DNA of 64,000 nucleotides from positions 1 to 64,000 of the forward strand of contig JADJFT010000009.1 in assembly GCA_016708465.1 (NCBI GenBank), given 5' to 3'. The DNA comes from Rhodanobacteraceae bacterium (GTDB lineage: Bacteria > Pseudomonadota > Gammaproteobacteria > Xanthomonadales > Ahniellaceae). The notes under the pieces are model-generated. The model had not been told where the DNA came from. It ran no database searches and saw only the letters and a program-made list of their open reading frames with translations. Below are positions 47,764 through 55,757 of this stretch, in pieces (the stretch's first letter is position 1; the number at the start of each line of letters is the position of its first letter). The translations under genes and the position numbers were made by a program.

Positions 47764-48360
47764 GGGTGCACTGGTCTCGTTGAAGCCACTGGCCGCGTTG
47801 CCGCCTTGATCGCACAGGGCGGTGACGTGCGTCTGCGCATCGATTCCGACGCGCTTGGTCTCGACGATGTGCTACTCGGCGACAGTATCGCCGTGAACGG
47901 CGTCTGCCTGACCGTGGTGACATTCGATGCGCAGGGCTTCGAAGCCGATGTGTCGACCGAAACCCTGTCGCGCACGACGCTCGGAAGTTGGACGGTCGGG
48001 CGGCGAATCAATCTCGAAAAATCATTGCGATTCGGTGATCGCGTCGGCGGCCACCTGGTCAGTGGGCATGTCGATGGCGTCGGTCGCGTAGTCTCGATCG
48101 AAGCCGACGTCCGTGCGACACGCTGGCGTTTCGCCGTGCCGAGGACGTTGTCGCGCTTCATCGCCGAAAAAGGCTCGGTCGCGGTGGACGGCGTCAGCCT
48201 GACCGTCAACGCCGTCGCTGATGAGCACTTCGAGGTTGCGTTGATCCCGCACACGCAAACCGTTACGGCGTTCTCCGACACAGGCGTCGGCAGCGGCGTC
48301 AATCTCGAAGTCGACCTGCTCGCGCGCTACCTCGATCGACTGAACAGCGGTCCGCGTTAA
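47764..48360 (+). CDS. ribE: Riboflavin synthase alpha chain, start codon lost as sequenced
   Basis: Catalyses dismutation of two lumazines to riboflavin; two homologous barrels (GLVEATGRVAAL and SGHVDGVGRVVSIEA mark them). The expected start MFTGLVEA reads GGG TGC ACT GGT CTC at 47764-47778, with no in-frame ATG or GTG. The first usable codon is TTG 47806, which would drop the conserved opening. The bases GTGCACTGG suggest that two T residues of GTGTTCACTGG have been lost. Its stop overlaps the stop of the convergent cNMP-binding gene. It has no FMN riboswitch I can recognise. Confidence 0.88.
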   Translation, partial: GCTGLVEATGRVAALIAQGGDVRLRIDSDALGLDDVLLGDSIAVNGVCLTVVTFDAQGFEADVSTETLSRTTLGSWTVGRRINLEKSLRFGDRVGGHLVSGHVDGVGRVVSIEADVRATRWRFAVPRTLSRFIAEKGSVAVDGVSLTVNAVADEHFEVALIPHTQTVTAFSDTGVGSGVNLEVDLLARYLDRLNSGPR

Positions 48361-49214
48361 CCCTCGGTTGCATCTGCCGTGGTGCCGCGGCGGTCGTCCT
48401 GGTGGATGGACACGCCTTTAACTTCGTTGCGCATCTCGGCGAGTTCACGCATCAACGTTTCGATGTTCACGTCGTTCTTGAGATTCACCTTGTAGTCGGT
48501 CTCGGCGCGGGCACGGTCCTTGAACGATTGGCGGTTCTGACTCATCACGATTAGCGGGCCTTGCAGTCCGACGAGAATGGCCAATGCGAGGTTGAAGAAC
48601 TGGAACGGATAAGGGTCGAGTGGCTTCGGCAGCACGCCGAGCACGTTGATGCTGCACCAAGCGGCAGTGATCAGCAGCAGGAACAGGATAAACGCCCAAG
48701 AGCCATTGAGTTCGGCGACCTTGTCGGCCAAGTGTTCGCTCCACGACAGGTTCTTGTCGAACTCGGCATCGACATTCCGAGCGGCGCGCGCCGATAGCAG
48801 TTCGTTGGTTTCGCGCAGGCGTTCGCTCATGGTCTGCAAAATCGCCATCGCGGCAGCGGGCCGACGTTCCAGGTAGGCCGTTAAGGTGTCCTGTTTGAGT
48901 TCGAGCAGGACCGCATCACTGGTTGCAACGGCACTGGCGCTACGTGGCTTCTTGTCGAACAACGCCAGTTCGCCAAAGTATTCGCCGCGCGCGACATCCT
49001 TAAGCGAGATGCGTTGCGAGTTCTGGCCAGGCAGGTGGATGTTCACGTCGCCGCTTTCGACGATGTACATCGCATTGCCGGCGTCACCGAGCGCGAAAAT
49101 CATTCGTCCGGCCGCGTAGTTGCGCGGCGTGACCGCTGCTGACAGCGCCGTGATGTCGTCGTCGCTGAGGCCAGCAAACATCGGAATCGAGCGCAACAAG
49201 GGCGTGGTGTTCAT
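48357..49214 (-). CDS. Cyclic-nucleotide-binding plus DUF1003 membrane protein
   Basis: 285 residues from ATG 49214, preceded by GGAG. The N-terminal cNMP-binding barrel (about 10-130) contains the phosphate-binding cassette GEYFGELALFDKKPRSASA. Linker helices (SERLRETNELLS) lead to a DUF1003 domain with two membrane helices (about 180-200 SWAFILFLLLITAAW and 215-240). An Arg/Glu-rich tail follows. The combination suggests a cNMP-sensing membrane protein; its role is unknown. It is antisense to its neighbours and interrupts the rib run. Confidence 0.82.
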   Translation of the reverse strand: MNTTPLLRSIPMFAGLSDDDITALSAAVTPRNYAAGRMIFALGDAGNAMYIVESGDVNIHLPGQNSQRISLKDVARGEYFGELALFDKKPRSASAVATSDAVLLELKQDTLTAYLERRPAAAMAILQTMSERLRETNELLSARAARNVDAEFDKNLSWSEHLADKVAELNGSWAFILFLLLITAAWCSINVLGVLPKPLDPYPFQFFNLALAILVGLQGPLIVMSQNRQSFKDRARAETDYKVNLKNDVNIETLMRELAEMRNEVKGVSIHQDDRRGTTADATEG

Positions 49215-49391
49215 GGCATCTCCATCAGGCCAGTGTGAATTCCATGGGGTGGGTTGCAAAGCAAGGCGATCGTAACTGGTTCATTTGTACTGCCACTGGT
49301 GCACCGGTACCAAGCATCGCCCGGAACTGGCCACGCCGTGCGTATCGCTGCAACCGGTATGCTGCGTCCCCGTTCCGCCGCCATTCCCGCC

Positions 49392-50486
49392 ATGAACTTC
49401 AGTCCGATTCCAGAATTGATCGACGAAATCCGCGCCGGCCGAATGATCGTGATGCTGGACGATGAGGATCGCGAAAATGAAGGCGATCTGGTCATGGCTG
49501 CGGAACTGGTGCGGCCCGAGGACATCAATTTCATGGCGCGTGAGGCGCGCGGCCTGATCTGCTTATCGCTGACGGTCGAACGCTGCAAACAACTGCGGCT
49601 GCCGCCGATGGTGCAGGACAATGCATCCAAACATCGCACCGCGTTCACCGTCTCGATTGAGGCGGCCGAAGGCGTCAGTACCGGTATTTCGGCCTACGAC
49701 CGCGCCCACACGATTCGCACCGCGGTGCGTCCGAATGCCAAACCTGAGGACCTGCATCAGCCCGGTCATGTGTTTCCGTTGCAGGCGCAGCCGGGTGGGG
49801 TATTGCTGCGCGCTGGCCATACCGAGGCAGCAGTCGATCTGGCGCTGTTGGCCGGACTGGAGCCGGCCGGTGTGATCGTCGAGATCATGAGCGCTGACGG
49901 CACGATGGCGCGTCGCCCGGAGCTAGAGGATTACGCGGCACGCCATGGTCTCAAGATCGGCACGATCGCAGAACTCATTCGCTACCGCATGCAAACTGAG
50001 GCTACGGTCACGCGCGTGTTCGAGCGTGAGGTGGCGACGCGGCATGGCAAGTTCCGTCTGGTTGCGTATCGTGACCGCTTCGGTGCGGGCCTGCATTACG
50101 CGCTGGTACGCGGCGTGATTGATGCGGAATCGGTGACGCCAGTGCGCGTACACACCAAGAATCTGCTGGTCGATGTACTGATGCTTGATCGCGACGACTT
50201 GGGTGTATCCGCGGAAAAGGCGCTGGCGACGATTGCCGAAGACGGTCACGGGGTGTTTGTGCTGCTCGGCGACCATCGTGATGCCGAGGCCGAATTTGCG
50301 CGACTGACCGAGCAGTCAATGCCGGCACCGGTGGCCGCCAGCGACTGGCGCACCAGCGGTCTCGGTGCGCAGATTTTGGTCGATCTCGGCGTGCGTCGAC
50401 TGCGCGTGATTGGTACGCAGCGGCGCTTTGTCGGCCTCTCGGGCTTCGGACTCGAAGTGGTAGACTACGCGCCCTCCGAATCCTGA
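49392..50486 (+). CDS. ribB: 3,4-dihydroxy-2-butanone 4-phosphate synthase with a degenerate RibA-like C-terminus
   Basis: 364 residues. The N-terminal half is a full RibB (DHBP from ribulose 5-phosphate): DDEDRENEGDLVMAAE, YDRAHTIR and QPGHVFPLQA. The C-terminal half has the size and strands of GTP cyclohydrolase II but lacks its GECxxS/TGDxFxSxRCDC zinc-cysteine cluster; the region reads RHGKFRLVAYRDRFGAG. So it is probably not a functional RibA, a common gammaproteobacterial condition. A separate ribA would then be needed elsewhere. Confidence 0.9.
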   Translation: MNFSPIPELIDEIRAGRMIVMLDDEDRENEGDLVMAAELVRPEDINFMAREARGLICLSLTVERCKQLRLPPMVQDNASKHRTAFTVSIEAAEGVSTGISAYDRAHTIRTAVRPNAKPEDLHQPGHVFPLQAQPGGVLLRAGHTEAAVDLALLAGLEPAGVIVEIMSADGTMARRPELEDYAARHGLKIGTIAELIRYRMQTEATVTRVFEREVATRHGKFRLVAYRDRFGAGLHYALVRGVIDAESVTPVRVHTKNLLVDVLMLDRDDLGVSAEKALATIAEDGHGVFVLLGDHRDAEAEFARLTEQSMPAPVAASDWRTSGLGAQILVDLGVRRLRVIGTQRRFVGLSGFGLEVVDYAPSES

Positions 50487-50529
50487 TCGGCCCGTCGGCA
50501 GCTCACGCAGCGCGGCCTGAGGTTGCTGC

Positions 50530-51126
50530 ATGCCCTCCCATCCCGTACCCCGTGCTCATCCGGTCGATCTGGCCCGATTCAAGCTCGCTCGCATCGAACC
50601 GGCCGAAGGTGCCCTGCGCATCGGCGTGATCGCGGCGCGCTTCAATGGCGACATCGTCGACGCCCTGCTTGAAGGCGCGCTGCGCACTTTGGCCGAGCAC
50701 GATGTGCGCGGCGACGACGTCGTGCTGGCGCGAGTTGCTGGTGCGTGGGAATTGCCGCAAATCGCGCAGGCGATGGCCGATTCCGGTGAAATCGACGCGG
50801 TCGTTGCGCTGGGTTGCATCATTCGTGGCGAAACCTCGCATTACGATGTCATCGTCAACGAGTCGGCGCGCGCGCTGATGGATGTGTCGTTGAAGGCTGG
50901 CATCGCGGTTGCCAATGGCGTGCTTGCGGTTGAGAACATCGAACAGGCGATTGCGCGTTGCGGTGGCGAACAGGGCAACAAGGGTTCAGAAGCGGCGCTC
51001 GCAGCGATCGAAACGGCGGGCCTGATCCGCAGCTTGCTGCCAGAACATTTCGATCTCGATGACGATCTCGACAGCTTGCTCGACGACATCCAGAACAACG
51101 ACCTGCCGCGCGGAGCACAGCGATGA
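50530..51126 (+). CDS. ribH: 6,7-dimethyl-8-ribityllumazine synthase
   Basis: 198 residues. It condenses DHBP with the RibD product to form lumazine, the RibE substrate. Conserved blocks are GVIAARFN, AGAWELPQIA, ALGCIIRGETSHYD and NGVLAVEN with GNKGSEAA. It has an N-terminal extension of about 25 residues and an acidic C-terminal tail (DDDLDSLLDD) beyond the usual 155. It overlaps nusB by 4 bases (ATGA). Confidence 0.95.
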   Translation: MPSHPVPRAHPVDLARFKLARIEPAEGALRIGVIAARFNGDIVDALLEGALRTLAEHDVRGDDVVLARVAGAWELPQIAQAMADSGEIDAVVALGCIIRGETSHYDVIVNESARALMDVSLKAGIAVANGVLAVENIEQAIARCGGEQGNKGSEAALAAIETAGLIRSLLPEHFDLDDDLDSLLDDIQNNDLPRGAQR

Positions 51127-51581
51127 ACGATCACCGACAGCGCAAGCCCGAAGGCGTCGATCTCGCGGCGCGCAGCCGCGCCCGCCGTCGCGCCTTGCAA
51201 GCGACCTACGCGTGGCAGGTGTCCGGTACCGGCATGCTCGGCATCATTGATCAGTTCAAACATGAGCAGGAAATGGAAATCGCCGACCTCGACTACTTCG
51301 AGGACCTGCTGGTCAACATCGAGAAACACTGCAAGGACCTCGACGCTGCGATCACGCCGCATCTTGACCGCGCCATCGAATCAGTCGATCCGATCGAACG
51401 CGCGGTGCTACGCCTCGGCGCCTACGAGCTGATTCATCGCCTCGATGTGCCGTATCGTGTCGTTATCAACGAAGCGATTGAGACGACCAAGCGTTTCGGT
51501 GCCGACTTCGGCCACACCTTCGTCAATGGTGTGCTCGATAAGTTGGCGCGTGACGTCCGTGGTAGCGAATATCGCCGCTGA
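51123..51581 (+). CDS. nusB: Transcription antitermination factor NusB
   Basis: 152 residues. NusB binds boxA of rrn transcripts with NusE. It has an Arg-rich N-terminal helix (RSRARRRALQATYAWQ), later FEDLLVNI, DPIERAVLRLGAYEL and the PYRVVINEAIETTKRFG block typical of the family. It overlaps ribH at its start. The thiL GTG lies 2 bases beyond its stop. Confidence 0.94.
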   Translation: MNDHRQRKPEGVDLAARSRARRRALQATYAWQVSGTGMLGIIDQFKHEQEMEIADLDYFEDLLVNIEKHCKDLDAAITPHLDRAIESVDPIERAVLRLGAYELIHRLDVPYRVVINEAIETTKRFGADFGHTFVNGVLDKLARDVRGSEYRR

Positions 51582-51582
51582 T

Positions 51583-52578
51583 GTGGCCGAATCGCTCGAC
51601 GAATTCGAATTGATCCGTCGCCTCGCCGCAACCCAGCGCGGCGTGCGTGACGACGTCGTGCTCGGCATCGGCGACGATGGCGCCGTGCTCGAACCGATGC
51701 GCGGCGCACAACTGGTCGCGGTCTGCGACACCTTGGTAGCCGGACGACATTTTCCCAACGCCACCGACGCCTTTGCGATTGGCTGGAAAGCGCTGGCAGT
51801 GAATCTGTCTGACCTTGCCGCGATGGGCGCATTGCCACAATGGGCCTTGCTGGCGCTGACCTTGCCGGAACGTGATGCGAACTGGGTCGAGCGTTTTGGC
51901 GCCGGCTTCGGCGCACTCGCGAAGATGAGTTCGGTGGCGTTAGTCGGCGGCGACACCACGCGCGGACCGTTGACGATCACGGTGACCGCACTCGGTGCCG
52001 TCGCGCCGATGGCGGCGTTGCGGCGAGATCGGGCACAGGTCGGCGAGCGCATCTGCGTCACCGGTGTGCTCGGCGAAGCCGCGCTTGGGTTGGCTGCCGC
52101 GCAGGCGGGACGACGCGACGATCGGCGATTCGCACATTATTTGGCACGCCTCGATCGGCCAGAGCCGCAACTTGCCTTGGGTCAAGCCTTGCTTGGGTTG
52201 GCCAGCGCGTGCATCGATGTCTCGGACGGACTCGTGGCCGATCTAGGCCACGTTGCCGAGGCCAGCGGCGTTGGTTTGCGCCTTGATCTCGATGCGATTC
52301 CGCATCCACCATTCGCGTTAGGTGCGGCGCTCGATTTGAGTCGGCGTGCGGTGATCGATCTTGCACTGGCGGGTGGCGACGACTATCTGCTCGCATTCAC
52401 CGTGCCGGAAGCGTGCCTCCCCGAGTTGCGCGTACGCACCACCGAACTGCGGCTCGACCTGCATGTCATCGGCGTGGTGACATCGGAGTCCGGGATACGC
52501 CTGCTGACGGCCGAAGGCGGCGACTACGTTCCGGGTCGCATTGGCTTCAATCATTTCGGAAATAGCGATGGCGAATAA
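51583..52578 (+). CDS. thiL: Thiamine-monophosphate kinase
   Basis: 331 residues from GTG 51583. Phosphorylates thiamine monophosphate to the diphosphate cofactor. Blocks visible: the FELIRRLA start, GIGDDGAVLEP (nucleotide), SDLAAMGALPQWALL and VGGDTTRGPLTITVTALG. Mid-C-terminal DVSDGLVADLGH and AGGDDYLLAFTV are the ThiL active-site loops. It overlaps pgpA by 11 bases. Confidence 0.95.
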   Translation: MAESLDEFELIRRLAATQRGVRDDVVLGIGDDGAVLEPMRGAQLVAVCDTLVAGRHFPNATDAFAIGWKALAVNLSDLAAMGALPQWALLALTLPERDANWVERFGAGFGALAKMSSVALVGGDTTRGPLTITVTALGAVAPMAALRRDRAQVGERICVTGVLGEAALGLAAAQAGRRDDRRFAHYLARLDRPEPQLALGQALLGLASACIDVSDGLVADLGHVAEASGVGLRLDLDAIPHPPFALGAALDLSRRAVIDLALAGGDDYLLAFTVPEACLPELRVRTTELRLDLHVIGVVTSESGIRLLTAEGGDYVPGRIGFNHFGNSDGE

Positions 52579-53077
52579 GTTTGTCGTGTTGCGACATCCT
52601 TGGGGGTGGCTGGCGAGCGGCTTCGGCTCCGGCCTATCGCCGTTCGCACCTGGCACCGCCGGCACGCTGGCGGCGTTGATCGTCTATTTGGCGCTGCGCC
52701 CGTTCGGTTGGCATGTGCTGCTGGCGGTGATCACGATCGTGTTCGTACTTGGCGTGTTCGCCGCGAACTGGGTAATTGTGAAGATCGGCATTGATGACCC
52801 CGGCGTCGTCGTTGTCGACGAATGGATCGGTACTTGGATCACCCTGCTGCCGGCACTGATGCTGTGGCCGGCGCTTGGCTACGCGGCGCCGTTATGGCTG
52901 GAATGTACGCTCGCCTTCGTCGCATTCCGGATCACCGACATCCTGAAACCTTGGCCGGCTTCGTGGGCGGATCGCGAACTGCATGGCGGCTTCGGTGCGA
53001 TGGCGGATGACGCGATCGCCGGCATCTATTCGGCGCTCATGCTGTGCACCTGGCCGTGGCTGGCGGAGCGGTTTTGA
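52568..53077 (+). CDS. pgpA: Phosphatidylglycerophosphatase A
   Basis: 169 residues from ATG 52568, inside the thiL end. Dephosphorylates phosphatidylglycerophosphate to phosphatidylglycerol at the inner membrane. It has the GSGLSPFAPGTAGTLAAL motif near the start, the Asp/Glu-rich active-site loop DDPGVVVVDEWIGTW and membrane helices (about 35-60, 85-110, 145-165). It ends the rib-nus-thi-pgp run and converges on a secreted SGNH-like gene. Confidence 0.93.
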   Translation: MANKFVVLRHPWGWLASGFGSGLSPFAPGTAGTLAALIVYLALRPFGWHVLLAVITIVFVLGVFAANWVIVKIGIDDPGVVVVDEWIGTWITLLPALMLWPALGYAAPLWLECTLAFVAFRITDILKPWPASWADRELHGGFGAMADDAIAGIYSALMLCTWPWLAERF

Positions 53078-53086
53078 GGTGTTCGC

Positions 53087-53935
53087 TCAGGGTTCGTGGG
53101 CAGTGAGCGCGGTATTCGCCGCCTGTCGCAGCATTGCCATGCGTTCTGCGCTGAAACCGGCGAATTCGGCGCGTGGCAGGGTGCTGTACTGCATCGACAG
53201 CGGCAGCCGTGCATCGGGCAGAGCGGTGACACTGATCAAGGGCTGACTGAGTGCCACTGCGCGCGCTTCCGGCAGCCAACCGTCGATACGGGCGTACAGC
53301 ATGATCGCCGCGAGCATCGACACGTCCGGCGTCGGATGCAGGATGCGATCGACGAATAGCGTGGCGTCGGGATCGAGTCTGCGCAGCGCGATGATCGCCT
53401 CGCCGACATCGGCAGGGAGTGCGTCGATCGCTTTCGACAAGCGCCGCGTGACGCGGCTGATCGACGCTTGTTCACGCACGTCGGCGCCCCAAGTCCCGAG
53501 GATCACCGTGCGCCCACCACGCTTGGCGGCGAACTCGGCGTATCGCTTGTGCGTGCGCAAACTGTCGGTGCAGGCAAAGGTTGAGCGCAACGCGCGATGC
53601 TCGGCGCAACGAAGCCAGCCACCGGCCTCCTGCAGTACCAGAACATCGACTTGATTGGACTTCAGATAATGCTGCACGACGCCTTCGCGCCAGCGCTCGT
53701 TGAGGAATCCGCCGGGCATGACGAAGGCCTCGGTCTCGACATCGCGCTCCGGCGTTTGGCTATGCACGAGGGCGCGGAACAGCATCGGCAAGTCGTTGGT
53801 ATAGGTGTAGCTGTTGCCGACGAAGACGACATGCAGCGACTCGTCACTTGCACGCGCCAAGCTCGGTAATCCCGCCAGCACGACCGAGCAGCAAACCATC
53901 CAAACGTAGATCCAGCGATGCAGCAGCGAACTCAT
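53087..53935 (-). CDS. Secreted SGNH-hydrolase-like protein
   Basis: 282 residues with a signal peptide (about 1-29, ending ARA). FVGNSYTYTNDLP carries the block I Gly-Asn-Ser of SGNH-type proteins, VVQHYL and VLVLQEAGG resemble block III, and DRILHPTPDVSMLAA looks like block V with its catalytic-site Asp and His. The family includes secreted esterases, and glycan O-acetyl or lipid substrates are possible; the substrate is unknown. Isolated gene, convergent with pgpA. Confidence 0.72.
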   Translation of the reverse strand: MSSLLHRWIYVWMVCCSVVLAGLPSLARASDESLHVVFVGNSYTYTNDLPMLFRALVHSQTPERDVETEAFVMPGGFLNERWREGVVQHYLKSNQVDVLVLQEAGGWLRCAEHRALRSTFACTDSLRTHKRYAEFAAKRGGRTVILGTWGADVREQASISRVTRRLSKAIDALPADVGEAIIALRRLDPDATLFVDRILHPTPDVSMLAAIMLYARIDGWLPEARAVALSQPLISVTALPDARLPLSMQYSTLPRAEFAGFSAERMAMLRQAANTALTAHEP

Positions 53936-54009
53936 GCGCCCATGTAAGCGTCAGCGCCACGGCAACGTCAGTGCCGAAAGGCACGCCGCAACGATTGCAA
54001 AATGCTAAT

Positions 54010-55392
54010 TCACGGCGGCAGCAGCTTGCCGGGATTGAGAATACCGAACGGATCGAACTGTGCTTTCACGGCACGCATCAAGGCCAATGTCGGTGCGGCG
54101 ATGGCCTGTGGCATGAAGTCGCGCTTGTCGAGGCCGATGCCGTGCTCACCGGACAATGTCCCACCTAACGCCAGCGTGGTCGCGAATAGTTCAGAGAGCA
54201 CGCGCGGCGCCTGTGCTGATTGCGCGATGTCGGTGGGATCGAACATCAGGTTCACGTGCAGGTTGCCATTGCCGGCATGACCGAAGCAGACGATGGCGAT
54301 ACCGCTGGTGGCGGCGAGTTCACGCGTCTTCGCAACCAGTGCCGGCAGCTTCGATACCGGCACCACCACATCCTCATTGATCTTCTTCGGCGCGACGTGT
54401 TTGAGCGCTGGCGACAACGCCTTGCGCGCCGCCCACAGGCGCGCCACCTCGTCCGCCGATTGCGCGGCATCGATTCTCAGCAGTCCTTCGCCTTGCGCCG
54501 CAGCAGTCACCGCCGCCACAGCGTGTGCGATCGCCGCCTCAGCGCCATCGACTTCGATCATCAGCAATGCACCCGCAGACGGGATATCGGCGCCACCGAT
54601 GTCGCGCGCGAGCCGCAGCGCTTCCGCATCCATGAACTCCAGCGCGCACGGCACCTGCGGTTGACGCATCAGTCGGGCGACGGCCGCGGCCGCAGTTTCG
54701 ACATCTCGATACAGGGCGCGCAGCGTGCGCACCGTTTCCGGTTGTGGCAATAGTTTCAGTGTCGCATCGCCGATCAACGCCAGTGTGCCTTCAGAGCCGA
54801 CGACAAGGCGCATCAAGTCGTAGCCGGTAGCGCCTTTGGTGGTGCGCGAACCGAGGCGATGGATGACGCCGCGACCATCGACGCAGCACAGCGCCAGCGT
54901 GTTGTCGCGACTCGCGCCGTACTTCACCGCACGCGGTCCACCGGCATTGCAGGCGAGGTTGCCACCGACCGTGCAGAACGATGCACTGGTCGGATCGGGC
55001 GCCCAGAATAAACCGTGACGAGCGGCGGCGGCCTGCAGGTCACCGTTCAATACGCCGGCCTCGACCACCGCGACGCGGTCGTCTGGGTCAACATCGATGA
55101 TGCGATCCATGCGCTCGCAGGACACCACGATGCCGCCTGCAACCGGCACGCTCGCCCCGGTCGTATTGGTCCCGCGGCCGCGCGCAATCACTGGCACCCG
55201 AAGTTCGCCACAGTACGCGACGACGGCTGCGATCTGCTCGATGGTTGTCGGCAGCACGACGGCATCGGGCAGCACGCTGCGCCGTGAATTGTCGTAGCTG
55301 TAGGCGATGCGACTAGCCTCGTCGTAACGCAGTCCGTCGGCATCGAGCACGCCATCGAGACGCAACCGCAGGATGTCAATGGCGTGATTCAT
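54010..55392 (-). CDS. FAD-linked oxidase, GlcD/D-lactate dehydrogenase type
   Basis: 460 residues. FAD-binding domain (RGRGTNTTGASVPVAGG, TVGGNLACNAGGPRAVKYG, GSEGTLALIGDATLKLLP) then the FAD-linked oxidase C-terminal domain with CFGHAGNGNLHVNLM and GEHGIGLDKRDFM. This is the D-2-hydroxyacid dehydrogenase/GlcD group. I take start ATG 55392, where homology begins (NHAIDILRLRL); it overlaps the upstream yraN stop (ATGA), so the two are coupled. Substrate uncertain (glycolate, D-lactate or similar). Confidence 0.9.
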   Translation of the reverse strand: MNHAIDILRLRLDGVLDADGLRYDEASRIAYSYDNSRRSVLPDAVVLPTTIEQIAAVVAYCGELRVPVIARGRGTNTTGASVPVAGGIVVSCERMDRIIDVDPDDRVAVVEAGVLNGDLQAAAARHGLFWAPDPTSASFCTVGGNLACNAGGPRAVKYGASRDNTLALCCVDGRGVIHRLGSRTTKGATGYDLMRLVVGSEGTLALIGDATLKLLPQPETVRTLRALYRDVETAAAAVARLMRQPQVPCALEFMDAEALRLARDIGGADIPSAGALLMIEVDGAEAAIAHAVAAVTAAAQGEGLLRIDAAQSADEVARLWAARKALSPALKHVAPKKINEDVVVPVSKLPALVAKTRELAATSGIAIVCFGHAGNGNLHVNLMFDPTDIAQSAQAPRVLSELFATTLALGGTLSGEHGIGLDKRDFMPQAIAAPTLALMRAVKAQFDPFGILNPGKLLPP

Positions 55393-55757
55393 CCGTCCAC
55401 CCGGAACGCATCGCACAACCAGTTGAAGCTGGGTTCGTCGCTCGCGCCACTGACCGACACGACATCGAAACGGCACGGCGTATTCGCATAACGCGGGTGG
55501 CTCTGCAGGAACAATGCCGCTGCTTTCACCAGCTTCTGACGCTTGGCGCGGGTAATCGAATCGAGTCCATCACCGTGACTGACGCTTGCGCGGTAACGCA
55601 CTTCGACGAACACCAGCACCTCGCCGTGCAGCATGACCAAGTCAATCTCGCCGAGGCGAAAGCGCGCCTGCCGTGCCAGCGGACGCAGCCCCTGAGCAAC
55701 CAACCAGCGCTCAGTCGCGGCTTCCAGCGCGTCACCGGTGGCGCGCGTACCGATCAC
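55389..55757 (-). CDS. YraN family (UPF0102) endonuclease-like protein
   Basis: 122 residues from GTG 55757, overlapping the lpoA stop. It has the Mrr/Holliday-junction-nuclease-like core: ATERWLVAQGL, RLGEIDLVMLHGEVLVFVEVRYR (Asp-Glu pair of a PD-(D/E)XK-type fold) and ITRAKRQKLVKAAALFL. Function in this family is poorly known. It sits after lpoA and before the GlcD-type gene, as rsmI-lpoA-yraN sets do in gammaproteobacteria. Confidence 0.88.
   Translation of the reverse strand: MIGTRATGDALEAATERWLVAQGLRPLARQARFRLGEIDLVMLHGEVLVFVEVRYRASVSHGDGLDSITRAKRQKLVKAAALFLQSHPRYANTPCRFDVVSVSGASDEPSFNWLCDAFRVDG

Noticed and set aside
49215..49391. FMN riboswitch upstream of ribB
   Set aside because: I see no RFN-element core (AGGG...GGCGAAA...CCGGCGGU pattern) in the 177-bp leader or before ribD.
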